A stretch of DNA of 64,000 nucleotides, from NCBI RefSeq assembly GCF_040807025.1, contig NC_090942.1, positions 192,132,247-192,196,246 of the forward strand. Direction: 5' to 3'. Origin of the DNA: Struthio camelus (lineage: Eukaryota > Chordata > Aves > Struthioniformes > Struthionidae). Of the stretch, positions 1-40,881 are shown in pieces; position 1 is the first letter of the stretch; the number at the start of each line of letters is the position of its first letter. The notes under the pieces are model-generated. The model was not told the DNA's origin, made no database searches, and saw nothing but the letters and a program-made list of their open reading frames with translations. The position numbers were made by a program, and so were the translations under genes.

Positions 1-3000
1 AGCTCTTGTGATGCAAGGAGAGGAGATAAAAATACGAGTGTTTAATAAGAAAGCAAGCAAGTGAAAAGTACAAATTAATTTTGCTTTTGCAGGTTATTTT
101 AGAAAGTAACTCGTGCTACTAAATATATGAGAAGAACAAATTTCCTTCCTATAATCAGTTCATCTATGACCCCTTTTTACAACCACATCTTTCCTGTCCC
201 TAATATTTGCCTACAGATCACAGTTTGTTCAGTGTTTCCATTATTAGTGTTTTTCTGTGATAAATATTTCAACTTTCCTTCAGCAGACTAGCATTTTCTG
301 CAGGATATTTCAAGGAGAGCTAATTTATATAAGCAAACTGCTTTAAGGTGATCCATCATGGACACTCAAAATGTTTGTATACTCTGTATGTGCTATGTAG
401 ACATATTTGCCATTTCTTTTGTACTTCACACATCACCTTTGGCTCACAAGTGTCTCCAGTTTTTGCCCTTATTCATAACAAGTGGGCAATACACATGTAG
501 TTGCCAACATGGCATCCCGAAAAAATGGGGAAGGAAAAGTCCCTCCAAGTTTAATCAACAATTAGCAACTAAAAGGGGCTCACATTGGTCAAAGCTGGTA
601 TGCAGCTCTGAGAGAGAAAGTGCTGAGGGACAAAAAATGGGTGGGAGATTTTGTGAAAGCAATGCTCAGCATGTCCTTCCTTCCTTCACAAGGTTACATT
701 TTTTGTAAGTAGAAGATCTGTGTATTTTCTGCCATGTCCCAAGTTGGAAATGCAAAAAGCTTCATTTACCACACAGCCACTCAGCTGCAAGTTAATGGGT
801 ATTATTTGAACAGAATAGGATAGAATAAAAGCAATTCCAGGGGGAGTTTACTGACACATCCTCCTTCACTGACTAAAACTACGCAGAGCTACATATGTGC
901 CTAGCCACAGGACAAGCAAAGCACTGCCGCTTTGCAGAAGCCCCTTCCCCTCTCCCCATCAGTCTTCAGTTCAGCTAGAGAGGAAAAAATGGGACTGCTT
1001 CAAAGTGGGGAGTAGAGTCCATTTGCAGTAGGCTGCCCCATTTCCTAACAGCCCATGGCATGGCCCTCACTGCATAGCAGATGTGGGTTGTCTCCTTTCT
1101 TTTTTCTCCTTCTTCCCCCCATCCAACCATTTTTTTTTTTAATCAGCTGAACTGATCAGCCCAACCAAGAGTGAGTTCAGATGTCCTTTTAAGAGGCTCT
1201 ACTTCCATAACAAACATATGCACTGAATCTGCATGATACCCTGGCTCCATTAAACCGGGATCTCTGTGTTTTTCCCCCCAGTCTGCCTCTCTCTCTGGGG
1301 AAAACTCTCTCCATGAACAACAGCAAGTCATCTTACATTGTCCCCAAACACTCCACTACCCTCCTCGAAACTGTCCTTTTTGGTGAGCACTGCAAACAGT
1401 TGATAGTGGTGCTCAGACTGTCACACAGGCCGGCTATAATGGCAGAGCTGTTGTCCTGTCTGGTTTTTCTGTTCTGGTCTGTTGTCTCTAGTTTTATTCT
1501 TAACTGGTCAGTTCTGAGAGATGCTCTTCTCTATTCCTAATGTTTCATCCTATTTTGTGCAATCCTTCCCCCTCTGCCCACATGGGTATGAACAAAATCT
1601 ATTTCCTCGACTTCTCATTAGTTTGGGGGACTCTAGCATGCCACCTTTTCAAGGGCTTCTGCATGGGACTTTTCTGCCCCTAGCACTATGGCCACACCAT
1701 GTGTGGCTCCTCAAACCTGCCTCTCCAAAAGATGCTAAAAGGTGGCGTTTGGGTGCCCCCAAAGAGGTGGAGTCTCTGACTATAGCACATAAAGGTAGTA
1801 AAAGTTCCCAGCAAGATCTGCCGTTCTTGTATCTTTTCCTAAGCACGTAACAGCCAGCTTGAGATGGTCCTGAGAGCATAGTCCCACATCTATGCTGCTG
1901 TTGCCTCAGTCTGTCATTCTATAGCTCAGTGGCAAGTATGAATCTGTTAAGTAGATAAAGTCAGAAGGTATAACCACAGTGTTAAAAAAGACCCTGTATT
2001 GCTGTGTATTTGGTGGCTGCTCACTAGTGGAGGGAAAGCTGTCTGAAGCTGTGCAGCTTAGGACATATTTCAGTAACAGAGCGAGTATTTACTCAGACTG
2101 GATGTGTTGAAGTAGAAGAATACACAGAAGTGCTGTGTGATGATAATGTAACGTTGCGAAAGAAACTGAAAAAGATACTAACGCCTTTATATTGTCAGAG
2201 ACAAAAACAGTGCAGTACTGGAGTCTGGATGGATAGGCCATGTGTGGAGGGTTTCCTGGTTTGGTAGACTACTGAAAAATTGCCCCTGTAAACTGTCTTT
2301 CAAGCATCTCTTCATTCTGTCGTTGCCTGAAGTGTTGCACAGACTGCACAGGACATGCCATTGCTCATAAAAAATTTCCATTCTGGCCATCAGGAAGGCC
2401 AACTCCCAGACAGTGTGTCCTTGCTCACCTTCTACCCAAGCAACGCTTTTCTTCCCTGAGGAGATTGACAGCCAGAAGGCAAATTGATGTTCATGGTGGC
2501 TGCAGAAGTGGTGGGGGTTAAGTTTTCTTCCATGAGGGTCTGTCTGAAACCAGTTCTCCACCCCAGTGACTGTAGAGTCCTTGAGGATAGCAGGTTCCTG
2601 TCCCCAGCCACCTAATGGAAGTGTGGGGGAATTCACGACACAGCCGGACTGGAATCCCTCTTTCACTTGCTTCACTCTATACAGCTGTAAGATTTGTTAT
2701 TTTTAAAGCTATGTTTCGTATTGTACACAAAAAATCTATGTGACACCTTCATGTTCAGTTTCAGGGTTCTCCATATCCCTCAGGCCCATATTTCGTACCT
2801 AAGACATTCTGCAGTCCTTATTTTACTACTTTGCTGATAGCTCAGCGTCCCTTTCTACCATTACCGGCTTACCAGATATCATAACCCCTCTCCACCTCTC
2901 ATCCTCTGTGGAGACACAAGCATCAGTGTCTCCCAATTTTTCTGCTAGGTCCCAAATTCTTTTCCCATGCCAATAGTTCTCCGTCCATACCATTTTCCTT

Positions 3001-6000
3001 TGCCATCTATCTTTGGAAAGGATTTTTTCTTCTTCCCATTCCTCCTGCTCATGGCTCATCTGGCCCTAATTTCCGTGTGCTAAGGCCTTTACGTTCTTTC
3101 TTTAATTTCATTTTAGGCTTCCCTCATCTCCTTTCCTTCCTACCTCCAGAGCTGGGTTCAGACCCATTGCCCCATCGTTATGTTTTCTTTCTGCCCAGGA
3201 GAGGAATCATGCAGAGTGTGGGTGTGTTCAGCTCTGCTGGAAGGACAAGCAGGGAGGGTTGATGGGCACTGTTGTCTTGGGAGGTGTTAATGTCTGTCCT
3301 TAATAGATTTTTGGTTCAGTATACATTTAGCAAGGTGCCTGAGGCTGTAGCTCTGATAAACATAGGGAACAGGCTCTGCATCCTCCTCATTTTTCCTTCC
3401 TTCTTCATTATCATATATTTATCCTAATCAAGAGAGTTGTGCCCACCCATGCCCAGAATATTCCCCGAAACTCCAGAAATAAATGGAAATTGTATTCAGA
3501 AGTTAATGCTTTATAGGAGATAGACATATCATGAGGCTGAAACTCAGCCCATAACACAAAACAGAGGAGAAAAAGCACAGTCAGTCTAGCAAATATGATA
3601 ATGTGATTTATTCAAAGAGGTTTTCACACTGAGGAACATCTCTTTAGGCCTCCTAAACCAAAGCCAGGCAATAGCCCCCTGTGCATACTGAGGAAAGAAT
3701 GATATGCCAAAACATGTCCTCCCGTTTTTTTATAAAATACTTATTGCTTTATTCCTAATTTGGCTTTCAAACCAGCATGAAAATCTCCAAGCTCCCAGTC
3801 TCATCAAACTGTCTATTTCTCTTGCTCTTTTTCCTCTTCTTCTTTTTTTTTTTTTTTTGGCCCCTTCTCCTTCATCTCTGGTTCCTATTTACTTGTGTTT
3901 GTTCTCATTTTTTGAATATGGGACCTGCTTCTATTGTCTTCACTCAGACAATCTTTTATTGAAAGCAAATGGCAGTCTTACTGGAGAAAAGACAACGGAA
4001 ATGATTCATGATTTTCATACTAAGATCTTGCTTCTGTTACAAGCTGAGTGCCGGTACAGATATTCACTCATACACGAGTATCCTCTGATTTGATCAGAGA
4101 TGACCAGTTAAATACATTATTGTTTACATTTACAATCTTTATATGGAATTTATTGTTCATAAAGTATAAGTTTTTTTAGCCGATTTTTAAAATAGTTGCC
4201 ACTAGGAAGGGGCAGTATTCAGGCTAGTTCTTGTGCTGTGAATTAATGAAGACCAACATAAAACTGACTGGTTTGCTGGCAGGGTACATATATACAAACC
4301 CGTGACCCATGCCTTCTAGTCACATCGTTTGAGTGATGCATTTTGTCCAAAAACCTTTGCATTCTTCTCTGCTGCTGCTAGAAATGGCCAGGTGTTTCTT
4401 AGTACCTTAACTGTATTAATCTTAAAAGGGGATTGTAAGCTCCTTTTTAGGCACGGTCAAGATTGATATCTATCTATAAGGCAGTCAGGACTCAAAACTG
4501 CACAGCTTCAGTCAATGGAAATATTGCTTTTGACTTCAATAACTGGAGGATGAAGTCAAGACAGATTTCTTTTTGTCTTACCTTTCCCAGAAGAGATAGC
4601 TGAGAATCTTTCTTCGACTGAGACTACTGTTTTCTGTCTAAGTCTTTGCATTTCTCGACAAATTACTTTTATTTTTCTGGCAGAATGTATTTCCTTGGTG
4701 GAAAAACTGAACCATCCTGAACGTGTACATAGTCACCTTTCTATAGCTCAGTTGTTCTACCCTTTCTGGGTGCAGCCAATACTGTGTTATGTTGGACACA
4801 GAAAAGTTCATAACAATGGGGGCCACAGGGATTTCCTGAAGAGAAACTGGAAAGTATTTCTTATATTTCTTTCAGCTTCTGCAATGTTCCCTCACTATAA
4901 TCACATCACTACCCCACTAACCTGCCTCAAAAATATAATAAAGAAAACTCTATTTGTTAGCATTGGAGCTTTAAATAATCCTGACGAGGAAAATGGTGGT
5001 GAGAGATTGCCTGTTATTGATTTTTTTTGTCTCTATAATCAGCCAAAAGATAAGGCCTTCTGGGGACTAGATATCTTTCCACAAATCTATCCAGGAAAGA
5101 GGGTTCAATCTCTGAGAAAGTGGTCTTTTAGTAAATTTTCTTGAAGGAAGTTTTAACACAGGTATAAATCACTGCCAGGTGCCTAACTTTCTGTGGAGCA
5201 GGGACAACAATATGGAACAAGTGGTATGCTGCAGCCCACTCCAAATTTTGTTCTCCTTGTAAACCATGGGTTTAACTTCTGGGTGCTTTATTTATTTATT
5301 TATTTTTGAGATTGTGAGCAATGCTGGAAAATCTTCTGGGCTGTGCTATACTGACAAGGCAACTGGGGACCCACACATACTGCTCTCCTTTACCAGAATT
5401 ACCATATCACAGAAGAAATCTCCCTTGTGCAACAGCATTTCCAAGGAAATGACTTTGCTTATTTTTATAAAGCCAGTGATCTTATTGAACTTACAGATGT
5501 TTTAAAGAAAATACAAAATGGAATGGGCTTTTTTTACTAGTGGGCAGTGTCTGCAAAGCAAAAGGTAATTAGTAAAAAGGTAATTAAATGTCCAAGCATC
5601 TTTAAAATATATTTTATCTGCAATGCACAAGCAAGGGAACTCCTTACTACTTCCATGGGACAACTAGGGGATCCAGTCCTTTATTACTACTCTTCTCCTT
5701 CTGCCCCTCTTATTTTCTGTTGCTATTCCTTCACTATCTTTCCAGGATGTCCACACTGTCAGGAAAAGAAGAGAAAAAAAGAGCATGAACATAGAGATCT
5801 CAGCATTGAGCCGTTTTAACCCACTTAAACATCTTTTGTTACCAGGCTGACAATGGCAGTTGTTCTGACATTAAGAGTGAAGTTTCATGTTACATCTAAA
5901 GCAAAATGACTGTGGGCTGCTGCCTACAAGGAGCCCTTTCTCTGCTCCTTCCCCCTCCTCCCTCACCAAGTGCCCTGGCTGCTTGCCTGGAGGCAAGGCT

Positions 6001-9000
6001 AGGAATTGCGGGGCTGAGTGGTGAGCGGTGCAGAGAGCTGATCCAGTGCAAACTCATCCACCAAGCAAGTGCAATAATAAGAAGAAGCACTTTTCTGTTG
6101 CATCTGGTTTGTCCTACAACCACACAAGGACCGACTCACAGGAAGCATTGTGCCGCCATTGGGCAGATGCATGCAGTTGTCCTGAATTCAGTGTAACATG
6201 AAACTCCAGCTGAAGATATCAGGTGATGTTTTAAACAGGCACTTCTGGGTGCAGCCTCTGACTCCTGCTGTTTGGGAAGGAGGTTTGTCTTAGGTGTGGC
6301 AGAGCAGCTAGCAGGGATATTAATCCTTCAGTATAAGATGTAATGCTTGCTGTTCTGTGAGCAGGGTTGTGAGCCAACTGCACTGAAACCTGTTTAAACA
6401 GGATAGAGTCTTTAATGTCTCCTATTGTGTAACTCACGCAGCTTTGCAGAAGTTTATCCTAAAAAACAACAGTTGCTAGGTAGAATTAATCTTACAGCAT
6501 CAGGCTGGAAAGGTCACTTCCCCACTTTTTTGCCAAATGCTGATAAGCCCAGAAGAGCTCTGAAGATCAAGGAACAACAAAAACTTTAGGAAAAAAAGAA
6601 AAAAAGAAAAAAATTAACTTGTAGAAATTTTGACCAATGTATTAAACGAGAATTTTGTTCCAAACCCCCATCCCTGACATTCTACCATCCTGCTTGCTTA
6701 AGACTCCTGAATGCACAGAGCCAGATGAGGATGCTATCTGAATGGTATGTATCACAAGTGTCCCCAGAGGCATTGGGCTAGTTAGCTCATTGCACGCTCA
6801 CACATACACAGGGTGGATGAAAAGGCAGTGGCAGATCCAGAGGAGCCAAAGGAACATAGGGTTATACAGGAAATGGCAGGAGAGGAAGAGAAAAAAAAGG
6901 GTGCAGAGCGGTAGTGAGATAATTGGGACTAGCAAGGCGAGCAACCTGTCACTTCACATCAGCACATCTCTCAGCTTACCTGCTATCAGTGCATGGGAGG
7001 CCACATCCCAAGTACCAGGACTGGAGAGGACGAGTGGTAGTGGGCCCCGCAGAGCGTGGTGTCCATCCAGCTGGCACAGTGCCATAGTCTTCCCCTCTGT
7101 ATAGACACTGTTCACCCCAAGGAAGAGAGAAGCACTGAGTGCTAATGTGTGAGTTCCTAGTGCTCTGGCTGGAAAGCAGGCAATACGGGAAACTACAGAT
7201 CTGTGGTGACCCAGCTGCCACAGATGTTATTCTTTTGTTGAGCTATGACGGTGTACAACTTCAGTAATGTTATGGATTTTGGCAGAGAGGATAGCTCCTT
7301 CCACGTGTGTATGACCCAGGGCCAAAGAGTTTAAGAAAAGTTTGCACTAGTCATCAACTGTACTGGCATCAGTAATGACTTGTAGGACCAGGCAGTGGCA
7401 TCTAACAACTTACATGGATAGGGCAATGCTCCAGCTATGAAAGACCTAGAAGACCAAGTGAGGAAGTTTGTGTTTGATGCAGCAGAAAAGGAAACATCAA
7501 GACAGGTACAAAAAACTCCTGAGGCCCAAATAGAAATTTGAGACTATGACACTCTATATTAGGATATATTGAGATAGGGTTGTTCTTTAACCTCCCACAG
7601 CGGGTGTTTTGGGGTAAATTACCTACTTGCTCTTGACAGTGCAGGTAGTCTTGGGTGCAAATGGCCAAAGCAAAAAGGAGAGAGAATATCAGCTCAATAA
7701 AGCCTAAAAGATGAATGATCTTTGCAGCAGGTATTTAATGTATAGAAAGGGAGAAAATGGCATTTGTTGGGCCAGGAAGGAGGAGGTGGCAGCTGCTAGG
7801 ATACTAAGGACAAGCACTTGCACACAATTTTTATGTCTGTGAACAGAAATCGGAGAAGGAGAAAAGCTTAAGGGAAAAGAGAGAGAGCCTTCAAGTGATT
7901 CTGCGTCCTTAGTTTCCCTGAGTATTCTCTCTCTTTCTGTATCTGATTTAGATTATAAAATCCCTGGGGCAGCAATAGTCTTTAATGTGTGTCTTCTTCA
8001 CTACTGGCCAAATCACTGATGCTTAATGAGCAAATAAAATGCTGATAAAGTAATTTAAAGGTTGCCTTCCTGCAGTCTGGCACTTACTAGATGACACCCA
8101 GTTAGAATCGAAGTAACAACATTTGTATTGACCCTGAGCACAGGGTCGACTTTAAGTGACGGCTATGAGAGTCCTTCCATGACTTCAAATGAGGCAGGAT
8201 CTGGTTCATGTTGCAAACAATTCTTTGAAATTAAGAGCATGCAATTGGGTACTGCACATACAGGTAAGCTTCTGCATATTATATATGGTAATTTTCCACC
8301 AGACAAACTAGAGACCCAGTCAGGCAAGCTGCTGTGTCTCACCGGACCCTGGGGTGCCACGTGGGCGCAGGAACTGGCCATGCAAAGCAGCGTGCTGGAT
8401 TGTGGCATAATTCATTGCCCTGGTGCCACTTACACACTCTAATTGGCTTTATTCGCAGCAGGGAGGGCTAAGGTGCCAGAAGGCACAAGCCAAGCCAAAA
8501 TAGATTTGTCAGACTTACTTCATGCTTTGTAGTAGTGGCTACATTGTAAACAGATTGCAAAAATTACGTTATTTTTAAGACTTAGATTACAGGACTGCCT
8601 AGAGACTAATAAAGATGGGGGATTGTGCTGTAATGGTTAGGCCCCAAAATATGTGAGAACATGAACAGTTTGTATTCTCAACCATCTGCAAGAAAGGCAA
8701 ATATTTATGTACCATTTGGTTGGCTGATTTCATTGGGCACTGGGAGAGTAAAAAGGGCATAGAGGGGGGTGATAAACAGACTCATGCATTTTGATACATG
8801 TTTTTTTTTTTTTCTATCCTATACTGTTTATAATATAAACTATTTATAATAGTAAGTACCATCTTTTCTCTTCTGCTTTAGACATTTAGCTACTGTTTTT
8901 CCATTGTCATTTTGTTTTGACTTGTCATAGCGGAGGTAGATTTGGAGATGGCAGCAGATTTAACTAAGGTCAAAGCTAAAAAATTGGTGCTGTGACTGTC

Positions 9001-11780
9001 TTCCCCCAAAAGAATCAAGCCATCTAACTGAAATAAATAACTTGGGAAAAAAAAATCCCAGACCAACACATACAGTGGCCAAAAAAAAAAAAAATCCTTT
9101 TACTGGTAATAGTGGCATTTCCAGGAGGGTGTTTTGTCAGTCGAATTACACAAGTAAAACTACTAGCCTTACCTGCGTACTAGACTTAACCTATCTGAGA
9201 TTAAGTCTATTCTTAGAACAAGTCCTTGTGAATCAATTCAAATATCATACAGAAGGAGAGCATGACAAAAAGTTTTGGGAGGGCCATTTGTGCATGAAGC
9301 TGGCAGAGGAGATTGCTATCACAGGTGGAGCTGAGGGGGCTGTGAAAAGGAGAATAGGAGGTGGGAGGCAGAGCAGGGCAATTAGAAAAAGTCAGTGTGA
9401 AGAGCCTTGAAAAAGCATGCATGGATTTCCACTTCCGAATAAGAATGGAAACAGGAGGAAATGTCTGCCGTAGAAACAACTTGTAGTTGTCTCCTCCCTC
9501 CCCCTGCCCCAGGAAAGAAGAGTGATATATACAGTTAGACATACAAAGATAAGATATATGTATATATATGTATAGATACAAAACTGGGAACAGTGGTTAA
9601 GGGAGAAGAGAAATAAGACATACTGTATCAAAATGCCAAGCAGTTACCGAGAAACGAGGAGCAGAAGAAACAATTAAAAAATGCCATGATACCATATGGA
9701 ACTTTAAACCTTCAGTTGTACTTAGAAGTTTTATAAAAGAAACCTTAAAAACAACTACATTTTCCTCATCCTGAAATAGTGTCCTTCCTTGGAAGACTAT
9801 ATTGTTACTTAACCCCCCCTACCCCCCCAGTTTTACATGTTTGAATCCAAAGATTGTCTAGCACCGGCATCAGAAACCTATGATCCTGCTGTAAGAGACA
9901 GCACATAGGCCCGTTTTGAATTGCACATGGCCAAGCAGCAGTAAGGCTTGGAGCTAGCATCACGGCATTTTAAGAGAGGTATCTGAAAGAGAAAGCAACT
10001 CCAGTCCTGATGGATGTGATAGGCATTTTCCATTGAGGGTAAACAAGGAATCAGTCCAATGCCCCCTTTTAGTGACAGCTGAAACAATAGAAAACCTGTG
10101 CCCAAGGACACAAACTCGTAAGTCTAAACAGTGTGGGTCATCCATTCCAAGGGGGTTTCCAAGATCTGATAAATGATGGGGCAGGGGATTGATTGAACTG
10201 AAGCCTTGTACGTGAGAAAGAAGCAGCAGAAGCACAAGAGAATGAGCAAGTCGTCCGGAGATAAACCGCGATGCACTTGCTTGCCTGAGAAAAACTGAGA
10301 CTGTGGTTTTGAGAGATATGATGGGCTGATTAACACTTCATCTGCGCAGAAGTGGGGATGTCTTTCTCCCCTCTTTCTTCTTCCTCTGGGTTTTCGGCTA
10401 CATGGTCCCACTGTTTACCTTAGTAACGGTTCTTGTATCTCTGAACTGACATAACTCACCAGCCCAGCAGAAAACTAACCCAGAAGAAAAACTCAGATAA
10501 TTTTTTGCTGGATTAGTAAATTGATTTGGCTCATGCGTGGGTCACACATGTAGCATAAGCAAGGGGGACTGCTGGTGGAAGCAGAGGAATATGAAGGGCA
10601 AGATGTGGTAAGATTTCCTTTTGGAAAAATCTGAGCCATCAGATGGGCTCAGCTGTCTGTGAAACCACAGCCTGAGAGAAAGTGCTGAGATCTGAGATGC
10701 AAAGCACAGTCTGGAAGTAAGCAGAGAGGTTCTCAGGTTGCTTTATTCTTACTCTGTTCATGGAAACAAGCATTCTTGGTAACAAAACTGGACTATCAAC
10801 AAAATTCCATTATCAGTCTCTCTCTCGAATAGAAAGACCTCAAATATCCTAAATTCTTATTAATCAAAAGATCAGAAGTACCAACATCCTAAAAGCGCTG
10901 CTCTTATCTACCTGTGGTAAGCCAATATTATTTGTAAACATATTTCAAAAGGCAGACAGGAGCGCATTTGATCTCGAAAGATAAGAGCGCATGCAGCCCC
11001 GGGAAAGAGTTAGACTTACTTTGACTTAGATAATAAAATACCATACCTCAGTCTTCAACTGCCTTTTGCATACCCATCTTTCTGTGAAGAAGAGCTGAAG
11101 ATACCATTAAAGAGAACAAAGCAAAGCAAAATTCAGAGCTGTAGCCCTGGCATGCTAAATATTGTCATGAATCCACATCTGCGCCTGCACAGATTCCCAC
11201 TGCAATGGGAGCAAAGGTGTCACCTGGCGTATTTCTCAGTGCGGGAGTGGGACTTCACCGTTTGTCCCTTACGAAAGAATGCCACAGTAGTGGCCTAGCA
11301 GACTGTAGTTTATCATAGCTTATTATTAAAATATTGTATGGTTTTGACGGAGAACGCTTGAATATTTTGTAATGAAAGTTTCTGCTAGAGCTGAGCAAAA
11401 CCTTCAGGAGCACACTAAATGCGGTTGTGAAGGGCCTAGAGAAATCCCTGTATTCCACCTGCTCTTTGTAAGAGTGACTTTTTACACCTCAGTGTAAGTA
11501 TCCGCGAATGATTCAGTTAACCGCTGCTGAGTTTTGAGAGTTAGACAGATTCCTTGGATCACCTGGGACAATTTACAGGCTTGGGTGCAAGCCGTGCGAT
11601 CAGCTCTTTTACCCTGAGCCATCATGTCTAATTAGCAGGTTATGCTCAGTGGGCTTTACATTTTTATCGGAAAATAATAAAAAAACAAGTTCCGTAAATC
11701 GTCCATAGAGCTTCGGGTGACGATACTTTATGACGATGGGATGAACCAGGTGGGGCTGCTTTTTTTGTCAACCACTCGAG
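1..11780. other. Intergenic region upstream of ITM2B, no supported gene
   Basis: This is AT-rich non-coding DNA with short low-complexity tracts: T-rich at 3842-3858, A-rich at 6590-6617, TA-rich at 9556-9587 and C-rich at 9815-9828. The longest open frames (162 aa on the minus strand at 2187-2675, 149 aa on the plus strand at 4695-5144) match no family I recognise and have no convincing exon structure. I see no CR1 copy here, unlike the right half of the window. In human the next gene on this side is MED4, far upstream of ITM2B, so an empty stretch is expected. An unannotated lncRNA or enhancer cannot be excluded. Confidence 0.7.
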
Positions 11781-12687
11781 GTGGAAACTTCCAAGGGCGC
11801 CGACGACCGGGCGTGCAGCGAGAGGACGGTTCAGCCGCGGTGCCATCCAACGTCCCCGAGCGACAGAGCGGACTTTGCTGGCGTCAGCAGGAGGGTGCCC
11901 GTTGAGCAACACGGGTTGAACTTGGCTCGCCAGGTGTCTCGCTCAGCGACAAGGAACGTCACCCTGCCAAGCGAGCCCTGGCCAGGAAATAAAAGCTCTT
12001 CTTCCCCAGGTGAGGCACTGCAGGGAAATCCTGCTCCGAGCAGACTAGCGATAGCGCGAGCGGGGCTGCGCGCATCGCCTAGTCCCACGCAGGCACAGCC
12101 GACCCAACTCGGCACGTTTTGGGCCCTTGTCATCTGACGCCCACGGCCTCGCGGAAAGGGAGAAGTTCACCCTTTTCTCTGCTCCCCCCCACGCACACGC
12201 CTCTGGGCGAGTCCTGTCCCTCCGCAGGGATGTAACAACCCACGGGCTCATCCCCGCGCCGCTTACAGCCTCTCGGAGGCGTTTTTTCCCCCCATCCCTA
12301 AGCTTTTAACCTAATTAAGACGGCGACCCCGGGAGTGCCAGGCGCGAGGGCCCCCGCTCACCCTTCCCACCTCCCCGGCGGCAAGCCCGTCCCCGGGGCC
12401 TCGGGGCCGCCGGTGGGGCAGACGGAGGGCAGGCGGAGCCCCGACGCCCGGCTGGTTGGGGGGCCGCGGCGGAGCCGGGCTCCGCCCGCCCGTGGCCGGC
12501 GCCTCCCCTTGCTCTGCCCGCCCCGCCGCAGGCAGCGGCCCGCCCCCTCTCTCCCCTCCGCCGCCGCCTGACGAGGGGACGGCGAAGGGGGCAGCAGTCG
12601 CGGCGAGGCGAGGCGGCAGCGGGGGGGGCCGAGGCAGGCGAGAGGCAGCCCGCGAAGCTCGGCCGCGCCGCGGCTTCCTCCTGCCGG

Positions 12688-12714
12688 CCTCCTCCTCCTC
12701 CTCCTCCTCCTCCT
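12688..12714 (+). repeat. (CCT)9 microsatellite in ITM2B 5'UTR
   Basis: Nine perfect CCT units end 22 bases before the ITM2B start codon. The tract is pyrimidine-only and lies in the predicted 5'UTR, so its length may vary between individuals. Confidence 0.9.
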
Positions 12715-12736
12715 GCTGTTTGCTGGAGCCGCGGCC

Positions 12737-39658
<26,922 letters not shown>

Positions 39659-40290
39659 TGAGGAATATTACTGTTACAGGAGACTAAAACCCTACAGTAT
39701 GACCCCACCCTTTGTATTGTGTGCAGTGATTATTTTTTTTAAATCTTCTTTTATGTAAGTAGTGGACAGGGCTTTATTGCTGAACACCTTCCATACTTTT
39801 CATCTCATGATACATGTAAAATCAGTATGTTTTAGTTTTTCCTTATTTTCAGGTGTGGTGTTCTTATATTTGAATAGCAATTGTATAAAGACTTAGTTGC
39901 TAGTGCATTTCATGTGATGAATCTTAAATATTAGGAAGAAGAGAGAGTCTTTGAAATAGCCACCAGTTTTTAATTAAGTAGAATTGAAAAGAATTATTAA
40001 TGTACAAATGGACTGCAAGAGCTACTTCTGACTGTAATATTACTTGCTATAGAGTTTGTTACAGCATATAGACAAACCTTTATTTGACTCTCCCTAACAA
40101 AGTGCAATTTGTTTCATTTTTAAAATATTGTCATAGTTACCTTTCTAGATTGATTTCTGACTTGATGTTTTAAAATGGCAAGTGTTTGCTGTAACAATCT
40201 TTTAGAAAACTGAGAAGTAACTTATGTTACTAACTTGTATATAATCCATGTATGTGCAATGGAAAATAAATCTTATAAACCTGTTTGTCT
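39659..40290 (+). other. ITM2B: ITM2B 3'UTR
   Basis: An AT-rich 3'UTR of about 630 nt, from the stop codon to just after the poly(A) signal. A Pumilio-type UGUAUAUA lies at 40236-40243. The cleavage site is inferred from the signal, not seen. Confidence 0.8.
40265..40270 (+). promoter_or_regulatory. ITM2B: ITM2B polyadenylation signal AATAAA
   Basis: A canonical AATAAA followed within 20-40 nt by TG/T-rich sequence (CTGTTTGTC, TTGTATTTTCTC). Cleavage is expected at about 40282-40295. Confidence 0.85.
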
Positions 40291-40299
40291 AAAAGTCTT

Positions 40300-40881
40300 G
40301 TATTTTCTCTCACCATTATTACTTTTGTTTAAAGGAGAAGGGGAGGAAACTATAGTTAAATTTAAAGTTAAAATTAATGCTTTTTACCCTCTGTTCTGTT
40401 TTTAAAAGGGAGAAGATAGAATAGATGATAGTTGAGGAATGAAATATAAACAGAAGCAGCATGTTTTTCTGTTTTGTTTTTTGTTTAGAGGCAACATTGT
40501 GCTGTTTATTTAAATTCTGAGTTGATATTTTCACAATACATACAACCACTATGAAGATCCAAAGCTGACTTTCGTGTCAGGAAAGCTGACCTTCCCTTAT
40601 TTTGTTGAAAACTTATTAATGCCTGAAATACTTGTCATGAGCATTTGTAAAATTACATACATCATTGAAGAGCTCCATAAGCTACACTGTACTAACTGTC
40701 AGATTGACCCAGCTGAGAGCCAGGAGTGTTATGTGATCGTTGTGTGAGTATGTTAAACTCTTGAAGTATGTATTTCTAAGAAAGTGCAGACTCCTGACTA
40801 AAGCAGCCAGTTTACAACTATTCCATCCTATACAAATGTCTTGGGAAAGGACAGCCTTAAATTATGGAGTCTGTACGTATT
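40300..40881. other. Intergenic DNA after ITM2B
   Basis: AT-rich sequence without a recognisable gene or transposable element. Confidence 0.7.

Noticed and set aside
2187-2675. 162-codon minus-strand open frame
   Set aside because: No recognisable domain and no start, splice or promoter context. Its length is within chance expectation for a 64-kb six-frame scan.
4695-5144. 149-codon plus-strand open frame
   Set aside because: Unrecognised sequence in AT-rich intergenic DNA with no supporting context. Codon conservation in other birds would be needed to reopen it.
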